From NCBI RefSeq assembly GCF_900116135.1, contig NZ_FOZX01000001.1:310001-374000 (forward strand): a DNA stretch of 64,000 bases. The letters run 5' to 3'. Positions 1-10,136 of this stretch are shown here, piece by piece. Numbering within the stretch: position 1 is the stretch's first letter; the number at the start of each line of letters is the position of its first letter. Below the pieces are notes generated by a model. That model made no database searches. It worked only from the letters and a program-made list of their open reading frames with translations, and had not been told where the DNA came from. The translations under genes were made by a program, and so were the position numbers. Source of the DNA: Saccharopolyspora flava. GTDB lineage: Bacteria > Actinomycetota > Actinomycetes > Mycobacteriales > Pseudonocardiaceae.

Positions 1-726
1 GAGCGCGCGGCCGAGGACCGCACCTGGACGTTCGGTCACGTCATCGTCGACGAGGCCCAGGAGCTCTCCGAGATGGCGTGGCGGGTGCTGATGCGCCGCT
101 GCCCGAGCCGGTCGATGACGCTGGTCGGCGACGTGGCGCAGACCAGCGCGCTGGGCGGCACGAGCTCGTGGGACGCGGTGCTCAGCCCGTACGTGCAGGA
201 CCGCTGGAAGCTGGCGGAGCTGACGGTGAACTACCGGACCCCGGCGGAGATCATGGACGTCGCCGCCGAGGTCCTGTCCGACATGGACACCGACCTGGAG
301 CCGCCGCGGTCGGTGCGCACCACCGGGAACCCGCCGTGGTCGCAGCAGATCGCGACCGAGGACCTGGTTTCCGAGCTCCCCCAAGTGGTTTCGGAGGAGT
401 TGGCGGAGGTCGAGGACGGCAGGCTGGCGGTGCTGATGCCGCCGGAGCTGCTGACCGAGATCGGCCCGCGGCTGGCGGAGTCCCTGCCGGAGGCGGTGGT
501 CGGCACCCGGCCCGACGACCTGGAGTCGCCGGTGGTGCTGCTGACCGTGGACGAGGCCAAGGGCCTGGAGTTCGACGCGGTCCTGCTGGTCCGCCCGGAA
601 GCCGTGACCGAGGAGTCCGACCGCGGTCTCAACGACCTCTACGTGGCCCTGACCCGCGCCACCCAGCGCCTCGGCATCGTCCACTGCGACGACCTGCCGC
701 CGTCGCTGGCCCGCTCCTTCGAGTAG
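1..726 (+). CDS. HelD-like superfamily 1 helicase/ATPase, C-terminal part (5' truncated by window edge)
   Basis: The reading frame is open from base 1, so the gene starts upstream; about 241 residues are visible. Superfamily 1 helicase motifs appear in order: a Walker B box VIVDEAQEL (near residue 15), LVGDVAQT (motif III, near 41), NYRTPAEI (motif IV region, near 77), DEAKGLEFDAVLLV (motif V, near 185) and YVALTRATQRL (motif VI, near 208). The order and the VALTRA box fit UvrD/Rep-like enzymes. The short spacing and degenerate middle resemble the HelD/HelR group, which removes stalled RNA polymerase from DNA in actinobacteria and Firmicutes. The N-terminal half, which would decide between HelD and a UvrD-type repair helicase, is outside the window. 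It ends 3 bases before the convergent gene at 730. Confidence 0.8.
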   Translation, partial: ERAAEDRTWTFGHVIVDEAQELSEMAWRVLMRRCPSRSMTLVGDVAQTSALGGTSSWDAVLSPYVQDRWKLAELTVNYRTPAEIMDVAAEVLSDMDTDLEPPRSVRTTGNPPWSQQIATEDLVSELPQVVSEELAEVEDGRLAVLMPPELLTEIGPRLAESLPEAVVGTRPDDLESPVVLLTVDEAKGLEFDAVLLVRPEAVTEESDRGLNDLYVALTRATQRLGIVHCDDLPPSLARSFE

Positions 727-729
727 ACC

Positions 730-1230
730 TCAGCGCAGCACGGGCGCCGCGTACTGCTGCAACACCTGGGTGAGCTGCGCGCTGGACTCGCGGAGGTCGG
801 ACGTGTCGATCAGGCGGTAGCCGGTCCAGCCGTCGTTCTGGAACATCCAGCCCTGCGGCACACCCGGGTTCAGGCCGCCCTGCGTCCACACCACCAGGTA
901 GGAGGCGGTGTTCCGGTCGTCGCCGGGCTTGCGCAGCGTCGTCACCGAGACCCCGGCGACGTACTGCCAGCCCAGCGCCACCTTGACCCTCTCGGCCGGG
1001 TGCTCGATGAGGATGCCGCGCTCGTCGATGCGCATCGTCAGCCGCCGCAGGTTCTTGATCAGCAGCACCAGGCCCGCGATGACGCCGATGGGCGCCAAGA
1101 AGAAGATGCCGTGGATGCGCACTCCCTCATCGCTGGTCAGTCCGCCGACGAGCATGACCGTCCCGAGCACGCCGAGCGCGATCAGGACCAGCGGCGGGAT
1201 CAGGTTGCCCCGGTTCTTGTGGAAGTCCAC
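730..1230 (-). CDS. Small two-helix membrane protein of unknown function
   Basis: About 166 residues. Two hydrophobic helices lie close together near the N-terminus (LIPPLVLIALGVLGTVMLVG and IFFLAPIGVIAGLVLLI), followed by a beta-rich soluble part with 'MRIDERGILIEHPAERVKVALGWQYVAGV', here quoted in two pieces: MRIDERGILIEHP and WQYVAGV. That layout resembles bacterial PH-like membrane proteins, but this is a resemblance only. I chose the GTG at 1230 because GGGGAG lies seven bases upstream; a TTG at 1260 is the longer alternative and has no good ribosome site. The gene converges on the helicase gene. No function can be assigned. Confidence 0.7.
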   Translation of the reverse strand: MDFHKNRGNLIPPLVLIALGVLGTVMLVGGLTSDEGVRIHGIFFLAPIGVIAGLVLLIKNLRRLTMRIDERGILIEHPAERVKVALGWQYVAGVSVTTLRKPGDDRNTASYLVVWTQGGLNPGVPQGWMFQNDGWTGYRLIDTSDLRESSAQLTQVLQQYAAPVLR

Positions 1231-1399
1231 GCGTTCTCCCCATCCATTGTGGACACTCAAAGGCCGTTCACGACCCGGGAGAAGACCCTAGAGATCAACA
1301 CCGTGCGACGAACCCGATTCCCCGCGAAACTCCCGTGAACTACCCCACGTCCCCACCTCCACAACCCGACACACCACCCGAATCCGGTCACGGGGACCC

Positions 1400-1550
1400 G
1401 GAATACCGCCGTAATCCGTCAACGGAATACCGCAGTATTCGGTCCCCAACACGGATTACCGCCGTAATCGGGTACCCGATTACCGGAGTATTCGGGAACC
1501 CAACGCGGAATACCGCCGTAATCGGGGAGCGGAATACCGGAGTAATCCGG
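1400..1550. repeat. Array of six short palindromic units (AATACCGCCGTAAT type)
   Basis: Six imperfect palindromes of 17-20 bp start near 1400, 1424, 1453, 1477, 1507 and 1531, so the period alternates between about 24 and 29 bp. A typical unit is GGAATACCGCCGTAATCC; variants read ATTACC, GTATTC or CGGAG. The array sits in the 376-bp gap between the start of the 730-1230 gene and the 3' end of gltD, both on the minus strand. Apart from the array and likely promoter sequence near 1240-1330, I see nothing else in the gap. Related arrays occur at 24150-24268 and 39764-39809. They could be stacked hairpin terminators or protein-binding sites. Confidence 0.75.
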
Positions 1551-1606
1551 TCCCCGACGGCGGGGTGGGGTCGGGTGCGGGGTGAAAGTGATTGGGGTGG
1601 AGGGGT

Positions 1607-3109
1607 TCAGACCGCTAGGGGGAGGGCTGTGGGGTGGACCGGGTTGGGGAGTTCGGACGTGCCCATGAGGTGGGTGTCGACGGCGTGGGCGACCGAGCGG
1701 CCCTCGGCGATGGCCCAGACGACCAGCGACGCGCCGCGGTGGGCGTCGCCGCAGACGAACACGCCCGGAGCGGTGGTCTCCCAGTTCGAGCCGGACCCGA
1801 TCGTGCCGCGCTTGGTGAGCTCGATGCCCAGGCCGCCCAGCAGCGGCATGTGCTCGACGCCCTCGAACCCGATCGCCAACAGCGCCAGGTCGCAGGGCAG
1901 CTCCTCGACCTCGTCGGAGACCGGAACCACCTGGCGGCGCCCGTTCTCGTCACGTCGGACCTGAACCTGGCGCAGCCGCACCGCGCGCACGTTGCCGTCC
2001 TCGTCGCCGACGAACGACTCGATCGCCACCGCGAACTTGCGCTCCCCCGCTTCCTGGTGCGCCGGGTAGGTGCGCAGGATGTAGGGCCAGGTCGGCCACG
2101 GCGAGAGGTCGTCGTCGCGCTCGGTCGGCGGCTGCGGGTAGTTGTCCAGCTGCGTCACCGACAGCGCGCCCTGCCGGGTCGCGGTGCCGTAGCAGTCGGC
2201 GCCGGTGTCGCCGCCGCCGAGGATGATGACGTGCTTGCCCTCGGCCGAGATCGGCGACGGGCCGTCGCCCTCGACCTCCTTGTTGGCCGGCACCAGGTGC
2301 TCCATCGCCAGGTGCACGCCGCCGAGCTCGCGGCCCGGGATGGTGGTGTCGTCGCGGCCGCGCAGAGCGCCCACCGCCAGCACCACCGCGTCGTACCCGG
2401 CGCGCAGGTCCTCGACGGTGAGGTCCGCGCCGACCTCGCAGCCGGTGATGAACTTGGTGCCCTCGTCGCGCATCTGCGCCAAACGCCGGTCCAGGACGGA
2501 CTTCTCCATCTTGAACTCGGGGATGCCGTAGCGCAGCAGGCCGCCGATGCGGTCGTCGCGCTCGTAGACGGTCACCTCGTGGCCCGCGCGGGTCAGCTGC
2601 TGGGCGGCGGCCAGCCCGGCCGGGCCCGAGCCGACCACGGCGACGCGCTTGCCGGTGTGCTCCTCCGGCGCGCGCGGCGTGACGTAGTCGTTCTCCCAGC
2701 TGACCTCGGCGATGGTCTCCTCGACCCGCTTGATCGCCACCGCTCCCCCGGCCTCCGGCGAGATCGCCAGCACGCAGCCGGCCTCGCACGGCGCCGGGCA
2801 CAGCTTGCCGGTGAACTCCGGGAAGTTGTTGGTGGCGTGCAGCCGGTCGCTCGCGGCCTCCCACTGGCCGCGGCGGACCATGTTGTTCCACTCCGGGATC
2901 AGGTTGCCCAGCGGGCAGCCCGAGGAACCCGAGTGGCAGAACGGAATTCCGCAGTCCATGCAGCGCGCGGCCTGCGTGGAGACCTGCTCGTTGCGGTCCT
3001 CGGAGGACAGCGCCGCGTAGACCTCGTGCCAGTCGCCGAGCCGCTCGTCGACGGGGCGCTTGGGGGCCTCGGCCCGCGCGTACTTCAGAAAGCCCTTGGG
3101 GTCAGCCAC
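1607..3109 (-). CDS. gltD: Glutamate synthase (NADPH) small subunit
   Basis: 500 residues, normal for GltD. It passes electrons from NADPH through FAD and iron-sulfur clusters to the large subunit, completing glutamine-dependent glutamate synthesis. The N-terminal cysteines C50, C53, C58 and C65, then C104, C108 and C112, fit the two [4Fe-4S] sites. Two dinucleotide folds follow: [17 protein letters not shown] (near 152, FAD) and [12 protein letters not shown] (near 289, NADPH). The GTG start at 3109 overlaps the end of gltB by 8 bases, so the two genes are translationally coupled in the order gltB-gltD. Nothing looks damaged. Confidence 0.97.
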   Translation of the reverse strand: MADPKGFLKYARAEAPKRPVDERLGDWHEVYAALSSEDRNEQVSTQAARCMDCGIPFCHSGSSGCPLGNLIPEWNNMVRRGQWEAASDRLHATNNFPEFTGKLCPAPCEAGCVLAISPEAGGAVAIKRVEETIAEVSWENDYVTPRAPEEHTGKRVAVVGSGPAGLAAAQQLTRAGHEVTVYERDDRIGGLLRYGIPEFKMEKSVLDRRLAQMRDEGTKFITGCEVGADLTVEDLRAGYDAVVLAVGALRGRDDTTIPGRELGGVHLAMEHLVPANKEVEGDGPSPISAEGKHVIILGGGDTGADCYGTATRQGALSVTQLDNYPQPPTERDDDLSPWPTWPYILRTYPAHQEAGERKFAVAIESFVGDEDGNVRAVRLRQVQVRRDENGRRQVVPVSDEVEELPCDLALLAIGFEGVEHMPLLGGLGIELTKRGTIGSGSNWETTAPGVFVCGDAHRGASLVVWAIAEGRSVAHAVDTHLMGTSELPNPVHPTALPLAV

Positions 3110-6100
3110 GGGAAGCCTCCATGATCGCCTCGTTCACGTTCCGGCCCTCGATCTTGGCCATCCGCATGGCGTCCAGGACCCGCTGGAAATCGCGCGGCAT
3201 CACCTTCGTGAACGCCGCCGAGCGACGCGGCCAGTCGCCGAGCAGCGACGCCGCCACCGCCGAGCCGGTCAGCTCGTGGTGCCGCTGCACGACCTCGTGC
3301 AGCCACTTGAGCTCCTTGGCGCCGCACGGCTTGAGGTCGACCATCGCGGTGTTCACCCGCACCGGGTCGAGGTCGAGCACGTAGGCGATGCCGCCGGACA
3401 TGCCCGCGCCGACGTTGCGCCCGGTGCCGCCGAGCACGATCGCCCGGCCACCGGTCATGTACTCGAAGGCGTGGTCGCCCACGCCCTCGCAGACCAGCTG
3501 CGCACCCGAGTTGCGGACGGCGAAGCGCTCGCCGACCTGGCCGCGCAGGTAGATCTCACCGCTGGTGGCGCCGTAGCCGATCACGTTGCCCGCGATGACC
3601 TGGTCCTCGGCGCGGAACGCCGAGTCCGGGTGCGGCCGCACGACGATCCGCCCGCCGGACAGGCCCTTGCCGACGTAGTCGTTGGCGTCGCCGATCATGT
3701 CGAGCGTGACGCCGCTGGGCAGGAACGCGCCCAGCGACTGCCCGGCCGAGCCCTCCAGCTCCACGTGGATGGTGTCGTCGGGCAGGCCGTCGCCGCCGTA
3801 GCGGCGCGAGACCTCGGCGCCCAGCAGGGTGCCGACGGTGCGGTTGACGTTGCGCACCGGCAGCTGCAGCTTGACCGGGCGGGCGTCCTCCAGCGCCGCC
3901 TCGGCGAGCTGGATGAGCGTGCGGTCCAGGGCCCGGTCGAGGCCGTGGTCCTGCTCGCGCACCCGGCGGCGCACCGGCGAGTACGGGGTCTCCGGCTCGG
4001 CGAACACCGGCTCCAGGTCCAGACCGCGGGACTTCCAGTGCTGCACGGCCTTGTCGCGCTTGAGCGCCGAGACCTGGCCGATGGCCTCGTCCAGCGTCCG
4101 GAAACCCAGCTGCGCCAGGTACTCCCGCACTTCCTGGGCGACGAACTCGAAGAAGTTCACCACGTGCTCGACCTGGCCGGTGAACCGCTTGCGCAGGTCG
4201 GGGTTCTGGGTGGCGACGCCGACCGGGCAGGTGTCGAGGTGGCAGACGCGCATCATCACGCAGCCCTCGACGACCAGCGGCGCGGTCGCGAAGCCGTACT
4301 CCTCGGCGCCCAGCAGCGCGGCGACCACGACGTCGCGGCCGGTCTTGAACCCGCCGTCGCACTGCACGGTGATCCGGTCGCGCAGGCCGTTGAGCAGCAG
4401 CGTCTGCTGCGTCTCGGCGAGCCCGACCTCCCACGGCGTGCCGGCGTGCTTGAGCGAGGTCAGCGGCGCGGCACCGGTGCCGCCGTCGTGGCCGGAGATG
4501 AGCACGACGTCGGCGTGGGCCTTGGACACGCCCGCCGCGACCGTGCCGACGCCGACCTCGCTGACCAGCTTGACGTGCACGCGGGCCTGCTCGTTGGCGT
4601 TCTTGAGGTCGTGGATGAGCTGCGCCAGGTCCTCGATCGAGTAGATGTCGTGGTGCGGCGGCGGCGAGATCAGCCCGACGCCGGGCGTGGAGTGCCGGGT
4701 CTTGGCGATCCACGGGTACACCTTGTGCGCGGGCAGCTGGCCGCCCTCGCCGGGCTTGGCACCCTGCGCCATCTTGATCTGGACGTCGCTGGCGTTGACC
4801 AGGTACTCGCTGGTCACGCCGAAGCGGCCGGAGGCGACCTGCTTGACCGCCGAGCGGCGCTCGGGGTCGTAGAGCCGGTCGACGTCCTCGCCGCCCTCAC
4901 CGGAGTTGGACTTGCCGCCGATGCGGTTCATCGCCATCGCCAGGACCTCGTGGGCCTCGGCGGAGATCGCGCCGTAGCTCATCGCGCCGGTGGAGAACCG
5001 CTTCATGATCTCCGAGATCGGCTCGACCTCGTCGATGTCGATCGGGTCGCGCCCGCTGTCGAGCTCGAACAGCCCGCGCAGCGTGCCGCCCTCGGCCGAC
5101 AGCCGGTCGCACTCGGCGGTGTACTCGCGGTACTTGTCGTACCGGCCGGTCTTGGTCGAGTGCTGCAGCAGGAACACCGTTTCCGGCGTGAACAGGTGCA
5201 GTTCGCCCTCGCGCCGGTAGGAGTAGTCGCCGCCGACCTCGAGCTTGCGGTGCACCCGCTCGGTCGGGTTGTCCGGGTAGGCGCGGCGGTGCCGCTGCGC
5301 GACCTCCTCGGCGAGCTCGTCGAGACCGACGCCGCCGAGCTTGGAGGTGGTGCCCTGGAAGTACTTCTCGACGACCTCCTGGGAGAGGCCGACGGCCTCG
5401 AAGACCTGCGCGGCGGTGTAGGCGCCGACGGTGGAGATGCCCATCTTCGACATCACCTTGAGCACGCCCTTGACCAGCGCCTGCACGTAGTTGCGGATGG
5501 CGACCTTGGGTCGCACGCCGGAGATCTGGCCGGTCGAGATCATGTCCTCGATGGCCTCGAACGCCAGGTACGGGTTGACCGCCGCGGCGCCGTAGCCCAG
5601 CAGGGCCGCGACGTGGTGGACCTCGCGGGCGTCACCGGATTCCACGACCAGCGCGACGCGCAGCCGCTCCTTGGTCCGGATGAGGTACTGGTGCACCGCC
5701 GAGGTCAGCAGCAGCGACGGGATCGGCGCCATCCGGTGGTCGGAGTCGCGGTCGGAGAGCACCAGCACGCGCGCACCCGCGGCGATGGCCTCCGAGGCCT
5801 CGCGCTGGACCCGTTCGATGGCCTCGGCCAGAGCCGGACCGCCACCGTCCACTTCGTACAGACCGGAGAGCACCGCCGAGGAGAACCCGGGCAGGTCGCC
5901 GTCGTCGTTGATGTGGATGAGCTTGGCCAGCTCGTCGTTGTCGATGACCGGGTTGGGCAGCACGATGTGCCTGCACGACGCCGGGGACGGCGCCAGCAGG
6001 TTCTGCTCCGGGCCCATGATCCGGGCCACCGAGGTGACGATCTCCTCGCGGATCGCGTCCAGCGGCGGGTTCGTGACCTGCGCGAACTGCTGCACGAAGT

Positions 6101-7652
6101 AGTCGTAGAGCATCCGCGAGCGCTGCGACAGCGGCGCGGGCGGGGTGTCGGCGCCCATCGAGCCCAGCGGCTCGGCACCGCTGGAGGCCATCGGCGCGAG
6201 CAGCAGCGCCAGCTCCTCCTCGGTGTAGCCGAACGACAGCTCGCGGCGCACCACCGACTCGTGGGTGCTGACCACGTGCTCGCGGTCGGCGAGCTCGTCG
6301 AGGTTGAGCAGACCGGCGTGCAGCCACTCGTCGTAGGCGTGCTCGGAGGCCAGCTCGGCCTTGAACCGCTCGTCGTCGACGATCTCCCCGCGCTCGGTGT
6401 CGACCAGGAACATCCGGCCCGGCTGCAGGCGGCCCTTGGCCACCACCTCGGACGGGTCGACGTCCAGCACGCCGGCCTCGCTGGCCAGCACCACGCGGTC
6501 GTCGGCGGTCTGCCACCAGCGGGCCGGGCGCAGGCCGTTGCGGTCCAGCACCGCGCCGACCAGGGAGCCGTCGGTGAAGGTGACGCAGGCCGGGCCGTCC
6601 CACGGCTCCATCAGGCTCGCGTGGAACTGGTAGAAGGCCTTGCGCTTGGGGTCCATCTCGGAGTGGTTCTCCCACGCCTCCGGGACCATCATCAGCACCG
6701 CGTGCGGCAGCGACCGGCCGCCCAGGTGCAGCAGCTCCAGCACCTCGTCGAACGACGCCGAGTCCGAGCCGTCGTCGGCGCAGATCGGGTACAGCCGGGA
6801 CAGCTCGCCCGGGATGAGGTCGGAGTCCAGCAGCGCCTCGCGGGCCCGCATCCGGTTGCGGTTGCCGCGAATCGTGTTGATCTCGCCGTTGTGCGCGACG
6901 TAGCGGAACGGGTGAGCCAGCGGCCACGACGGGAACGTGTTGGTCGAGAACCGGCTGTGCACCAGCGCGATCGCGCTGTCCAGCCGCTCGTCGGTGAGGT
7001 CGGGGAAGAACGCGGGCAGCTGCTCGGTGGTCAGCATTCCCTTGTAGACGAACGTGCGCCCCGACAGCGACGGGAAGTACAGCTCCGCGCCCTCCCGCGC
7101 GGCCTCGCGCTCGGCGCGCTTGCGCAGGCAGAAGGCCAGCCGGTCCAGCGCCAGGCCGGATTCGCCGCCGTTGCCCGCGACCATCAGCGTCGCGAAGTGC
7201 GGCATGCAGCGGCGGGCCGTGGTGCCCACGTCCGCGTTGTCCGGGGTGGTGGGCACGTCGCGCCAGCCCAGGACGGTGAGGTTCTCCTCGGCGGCGATGC
7301 GCTCGATCAGCGCCACCACGCGGGCGCGCTCGGCGGCGTCGGCGGGCAGGAAGGCCATGCCCGCGGCGTAGCGGCTCTCGCCGTCGGCGGTGGGCTCGGG
7401 CAGGGAGACGCCCGCGGTGGCGCGCAGCAGGGCGTCGGGCAGCTGCAGCAGGATGCCCGCGCCGTCGCCGCTGGTGGGCTCGGCACCCGCGGCGCCACGA
7501 TGCTCCAGGTTCGCCAGGGCGGTCAGCGCGTCCGCAACGATTCCGTGCGAACGCCGACCTCGAATGTCGGCGACCATGGCCACGCCGCAGGAATCCTGCT
7601 CGGCGGCCGGGTCGTACAGGCCCTGGGCCGCTGGGATCGCGGAGAAGACCAC
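3102..7652 (-). CDS. gltB: Glutamate synthase (NADPH) large subunit
   Basis: 1516 residues, full length. A class II glutamine amidotransferase domain comes first. Its nucleophile is probably C22 in [12 protein letters not shown], exposed after removal of a 21-residue propeptide as in other GltB proteins. The central and FMN-binding synthase domains follow; the 3Fe-4S cysteines are visible in [19 protein letters not shown], spaced C-x5-C-x4-C. A C-terminal GXG repeat domain with runs such as [18 protein letters not shown] ends the protein. The enzyme converts 2-oxoglutarate and glutamine to two glutamates. The start is a GTG with GGGAGGT seven bases upstream. It is the first gene of gltBD. Confidence 0.97.
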   Translation of the reverse strand: MVFSAIPAAQGLYDPAAEQDSCGVAMVADIRGRRSHGIVADALTALANLEHRGAAGAEPTSGDGAGILLQLPDALLRATAGVSLPEPTADGESRYAAGMAFLPADAAERARVVALIERIAAEENLTVLGWRDVPTTPDNADVGTTARRCMPHFATLMVAGNGGESGLALDRLAFCLRKRAEREAAREGAELYFPSLSGRTFVYKGMLTTEQLPAFFPDLTDERLDSAIALVHSRFSTNTFPSWPLAHPFRYVAHNGEINTIRGNRNRMRAREALLDSDLIPGELSRLYPICADDGSDSASFDEVLELLHLGGRSLPHAVLMMVPEAWENHSEMDPKRKAFYQFHASLMEPWDGPACVTFTDGSLVGAVLDRNGLRPARWWQTADDRVVLASEAGVLDVDPSEVVAKGRLQPGRMFLVDTERGEIVDDERFKAELASEHAYDEWLHAGLLNLDELADREHVVSTHESVVRRELSFGYTEEELALLLAPMASSGAEPLGSMGADTPPAPLSQRSRMLYDYFVQQFAQVTNPPLDAIREEIVTSVARIMGPEQNLLAPSPASCRHIVLPNPVIDNDELAKLIHINDDGDLPGFSSAVLSGLYEVDGGGPALAEAIERVQREASEAIAAGARVLVLSDRDSDHRMAPIPSLLLTSAVHQYLIRTKERLRVALVVESGDAREVHHVAALLGYGAAAVNPYLAFEAIEDMISTGQISGVRPKVAIRNYVQALVKGVLKVMSKMGISTVGAYTAAQVFEAVGLSQEVVEKYFQGTTSKLGGVGLDELAEEVAQRHRRAYPDNPTERVHRKLEVGGDYSYRREGELHLFTPETVFLLQHSTKTGRYDKYREYTAECDRLSAEGGTLRGLFELDSGRDPIDIDEVEPISEIMKRFSTGAMSYGAISAEAHEVLAMAMNRIGGKSNSGEGGEDVDRLYDPERRSAVKQVASGRFGVTSEYLVNASDVQIKMAQGAKPGEGGQLPAHKVYPWIAKTRHSTPGVGLISPPPHHDIYSIEDLAQLIHDLKNANEQARVHVKLVSEVGVGTVAAGVSKAHADVVLISGHDGGTGAAPLTSLKHAGTPWEVGLAETQQTLLLNGLRDRITVQCDGGFKTGRDVVVAALLGAEEYGFATAPLVVEGCVMMRVCHLDTCPVGVATQNPDLRKRFTGQVEHVVNFFEFVAQEVREYLAQLGFRTLDEAIGQVSALKRDKAVQHWKSRGLDLEPVFAEPETPYSPVRRRVREQDHGLDRALDRTLIQLAEAALEDARPVKLQLPVRNVNRTVGTLLGAEVSRRYGGDGLPDDTIHVELEGSAGQSLGAFLPSGVTLDMIGDANDYVGKGLSGGRIVVRPHPDSAFRAEDQVIAGNVIGYGATSGEIYLRGQVGERFAVRNSGAQLVCEGVGDHAFEYMTGGRAIVLGGTGRNVGAGMSGGIAYVLDLDPVRVNTAMVDLKPCGAKELKWLHEVVQRHHELTGSAVAASLLGDWPRRSAAFTKVMPRDFQRVLDAMRMAKIEGRNVNEAIMEASRG

Positions 7653-8184
7653 TGCAGACCTCCCTCGTCATGCTCGTGCTTGGAAGTCGGTGGTCGGCCG
7701 TTGACCTGACTTCGACGACTTCTGGGCACGGGACGGCATTGGCCCGCAGATAAAAAGATCCGGTTTGCCGTGGAGTTTTCGGGCGCGCTCGCCCGTCGCT
7801 GTAACCGGAGCGTTCAGCAGACTTTAACAGCCAGGATACCCGGAAGCAGCAAGTCAAACGTGATGCTGACCATCTTGTTCTCACGCCTGCCGCTGGCTAC
7901 GCGCCCGCGTTCAGGCTGCCCAGCGCACCACGAGAACGGCCGGCGTGGTGGCTGACCACAGCGCACGACCCGCTCCGACCGGCCCGCGGTTCTCGCAGGC
8001 GAACCGCACGTCGGCGGACACGGTCCGTCGTCGAATTTACGCGCCGCGTCGCCCGCTGGGTACCGCTTGTGGTGCGATGCTCCCTCCGGCGGCGGCCCGC
8101 GGCGATCTTTGCTGATATCTTTCCAGCTCAGCGCCCTCGCTACGGTGGGTGCTCGTTCGCCCCAGCTCCGACCCGAGGGAAGAC
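7653..8184. other. 532-bp divergent intergenic region between gltB and the importer gene
   Basis: This gap must hold the promoters of gltBD (minus) and of the substrate-binding lipoprotein (plus). An A/T-richer stretch lies around 7745-7870. I looked for a cobalamin riboswitch in front of the importer and did not see its conserved core. A weak GTAAC...GTTCAG...TTTAAC arrangement at 7801-7827 resembles actinobacterial nitrogen-control (GlnR) sites only loosely. The short ORFs here look non-coding. Confidence 0.5.
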
Positions 8185-9126
8185 ATGACCGGGTTCCGCC
8201 GTCTCGCCGCCCTGATGATGGCCGCGTTCGCCCTGCTCACCCTGATGACGGCGTGCGCGACCCGCCAGCACTCCCCGGTACCGGTGGTGCCCGACGATCC
8301 CGCTTCGGCGTTCCCGGCGAAGGTGTCGCTGCCCGGCGGCCAGCCGGTGACGCTGCTGCAGCAGCCCAAGCGGATCGTGTCGCTGTCGCCGTCGGCCACC
8401 GAGACGCTGTTCGCGCTCGGCGCGGGCGATCAGGTCGTGGCCGTCGACAAGTTCTCGAACTACCCGGCGAACGCGCCGCGCACCGAGCTGACCGGGTTCA
8501 CCGCCGACGCGGCGGCCGTGGCCGACAAGAAGCCGGACCTGGTCATCGCCCCGGACAACGCCACCCAGCTCGCCGAGGGCCTCAAGGTCGTCGACGTGCC
8601 GGTGCTGCTGACGCCGTCGGCCGCCAGCCTGGACGACGCCTACCAGCAGATCCAGGTCATCGGGCAGGCCACCGGGCACGGCAACCAGGCCACCGCGATG
8701 GTGCAGAAGATGCGCTCCGACATCGCCGACATCGTGGCCAAGACGCCCAAGCCCCCGCAGCCGCTGACCTACTTCCACGAGGTCAGCCCCGATCTCTACA
8801 CCGCGACCTCGCAGAGCTTCGTCGGCAGCGTCTACTCGCAGTTCGGCATGGTCAACATCGCCGACCCGGCGGGCGGGCCGTTCCCGCAGCTCTCGCAGGA
8901 GCACGTGGTCCAGGCCAACCCGAACCTGATCTTCGCCGCCGACACCAAGTGCTGCGGCGTCAACGCCGCCGCGATCGCCGCGCGGCCCGGCTGGAACACC
9001 GTCGACGCCGTGCAGCGCCACCACGTCGTCGAGCTCGACGACGACATCGCCAGCCGCTGGGGACCGCGCGTCGTGGACTTCGTGCGCGCGATCAGCAACG
9101 CGGTCGGCAAGGCCCAGCAGGGTTGA
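8185..9126 (+). CDS. BtuF/FepB-like ABC importer substrate-binding lipoprotein
   Basis: 313 residues from the ATG at 8185, which has GAGGGAAG upstream. A lipoprotein signal ends in LMTAC with the lipidated cysteine at residue 24. The mature part is a helical-backbone periplasmic-binding-protein fold of the kind that binds cobalamin, heme or ferric siderophores: PKRIVSLSPSATETLFALGA near the start, then KPDLVIAP and NPNLIFAADTKCC. It delivers ligand to the permease at 9123 and the ATPase at 10133. The ligand cannot be told from sequence; cobalamin and an iron-siderophore are both possible. A paired cysteine (KCCG) late in the domain is unusual and could form a disulfide. Confidence 0.88.
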   Translation: MTGFRRLAALMMAAFALLTLMTACATRQHSPVPVVPDDPASAFPAKVSLPGGQPVTLLQQPKRIVSLSPSATETLFALGAGDQVVAVDKFSNYPANAPRTELTGFTADAAAVADKKPDLVIAPDNATQLAEGLKVVDVPVLLTPSAASLDDAYQQIQVIGQATGHGNQATAMVQKMRSDIADIVAKTPKPPQPLTYFHEVSPDLYTATSQSFVGSVYSQFGMVNIADPAGGPFPQLSQEHVVQANPNLIFAADTKCCGVNAAAIAARPGWNTVDAVQRHHVVELDDDIASRWGPRVVDFVRAISNAVGKAQQG

Positions 9127-10136
9127 TCGCAGCGACCCGGCTTCGCCCCTGGCACCTCGCCGTCGGCGTGTCCGCGCTGGTGGTGGGCGTGCTGCTGTCG
9201 GTGCTGCTGGGCGCGGCCGAGCTCGGCTGGCAGCGGGTGCTGGCCGAGATCGTCGCGCAGCTGACCGGCGGGGTGTCGCCGCTGTCGGAGCGCGAAGCGG
9301 CGATCCTGTGGGAGCTGCGGGTCCCCCGCACCGTGCTCGGCGTGCTGGTGGGGGCCGCGCTGGCGGTCTCCGGCGCGGCGTTCCAGGGAGTGTTCCGCAA
9401 CCCGCTCGCCGACCCCTACCTGCTCGGCTCCGCCGCCGGTGCGGGCCTGGCCGTCACCGCGGTGATCACCGCCGCACCGCAGGCCGGGCTGTCGATCCCG
9501 GTGCAGGCGGCGGCGTTCGCCGGAGCCCTCGGCGGGGTCGCGCTGACCTGGCTGGTGGGCCGCTCGGCGGGCCGGGACACCGCGACGCTGGTGCTGGCCG
9601 GGGTCGCCGTGGGCGCGTTCCTCACGGCCGGTCAGACGTTCCTGCAGCAGCTGCGGGTGGACTCGCTGCAGCAGGTCTACCTGTGGATCCTCGGGCGGCT
9701 GAGCACCACCGGCTGGCGGGAAGTGCTCGTCGTGCTGCCGTACCTGGCGGTCTCGGCGGTGGTGCTGTGCTTGTGCGCGCGGCTGCTGGACCTGCTGGGC
9801 ACCGGCGACGAGGAGGCCGCCTCGCTCGGCGTGCACCCGGGCCGGGTGCGGGCGCTGGTGCTGATCGCGGCCTCGCTGGCCACCGCCGCGGCGGTGAGCG
9901 TGGCCGGGCTGATCGGGTTCGTCGGGCTCGTCGTGCCGCACCTGGTGCGGCTGGCGCTGGGCGGCGGGTTCCGGATCATCGTGCCGATGTCGCTGCTGTT
10001 CGGCGGGGTGTTCCTGGTGCTGGCCGACATGCTCGCCCGCACCCTGCTGGCCCCGGCGGAGATCCCGATCGGCGTGATCACCGCGTTCACCGGCGCCCCG
10101 TTCTTCGCGATCCTGCTGCACCGGAGCCGGGCATGA
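9123..10136 (+). CDS. FecCD/BtuC-family ABC permease
   Basis: About 337 residues if translation starts at the TTG at 9123, which overlaps the TGA of the upstream gene; a GTG near 9168 is another option. It is strongly hydrophobic with about nine or ten membrane helices. Family landmarks include the ELRVPRTVLGVLVGAALAVSG region, the FRNPLADPYLLG loop and the late GLIGFVGLVVPHLVR box that contacts the ATPase. It forms the membrane channel of the vitamin B12/siderophore-type importer. Its stop overlaps the next start as ATGA. Confidence 0.92.
   Translation: MIAATRLRPWHLAVGVSALVVGVLLSVLLGAAELGWQRVLAEIVAQLTGGVSPLSEREAAILWELRVPRTVLGVLVGAALAVSGAAFQGVFRNPLADPYLLGSAAGAGLAVTAVITAAPQAGLSIPVQAAAFAGALGGVALTWLVGRSAGRDTATLVLAGVAVGAFLTAGQTFLQQLRVDSLQQVYLWILGRLSTTGWREVLVVLPYLAVSAVVLCLCARLLDLLGTGDEEAASLGVHPGRVRALVLIAASLATAAAVSVAGLIGFVGLVVPHLVRLALGGGFRIIVPMSLLFGGVFLVLADMLARTLLAPAEIPIGVITAFTGAPFFAILLHRSRA

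Noticed and set aside
1400-1550. CRISPR array
   Set aside because: Units are short palindromes separated by only 5-12 bases. No spacers of CRISPR length and no cas genes are present.
3060-7709. A 1549-codon open frame on the plus strand across gltB
   Set aside because: It is antisense to a full-length, motif-complete gltB. Its product is an unnatural mix of Arg, Gly, His, Val and Leu, typical of shadow frames in GC-rich DNA.
7801-7829. GlnR-like nitrogen-control site upstream of gltB
   Set aside because: GTAAC and GTTCAG/TTTAAC elements are present, but spacing and the GAAAC half-site do not match the expected a-b box arrangement, so I did not call it.
7750-8184. Cobalamin riboswitch before the BtuF-like gene
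   Set aside because: I looked for the conserved GCCACTG core and B12-box arrangement and did not find them.
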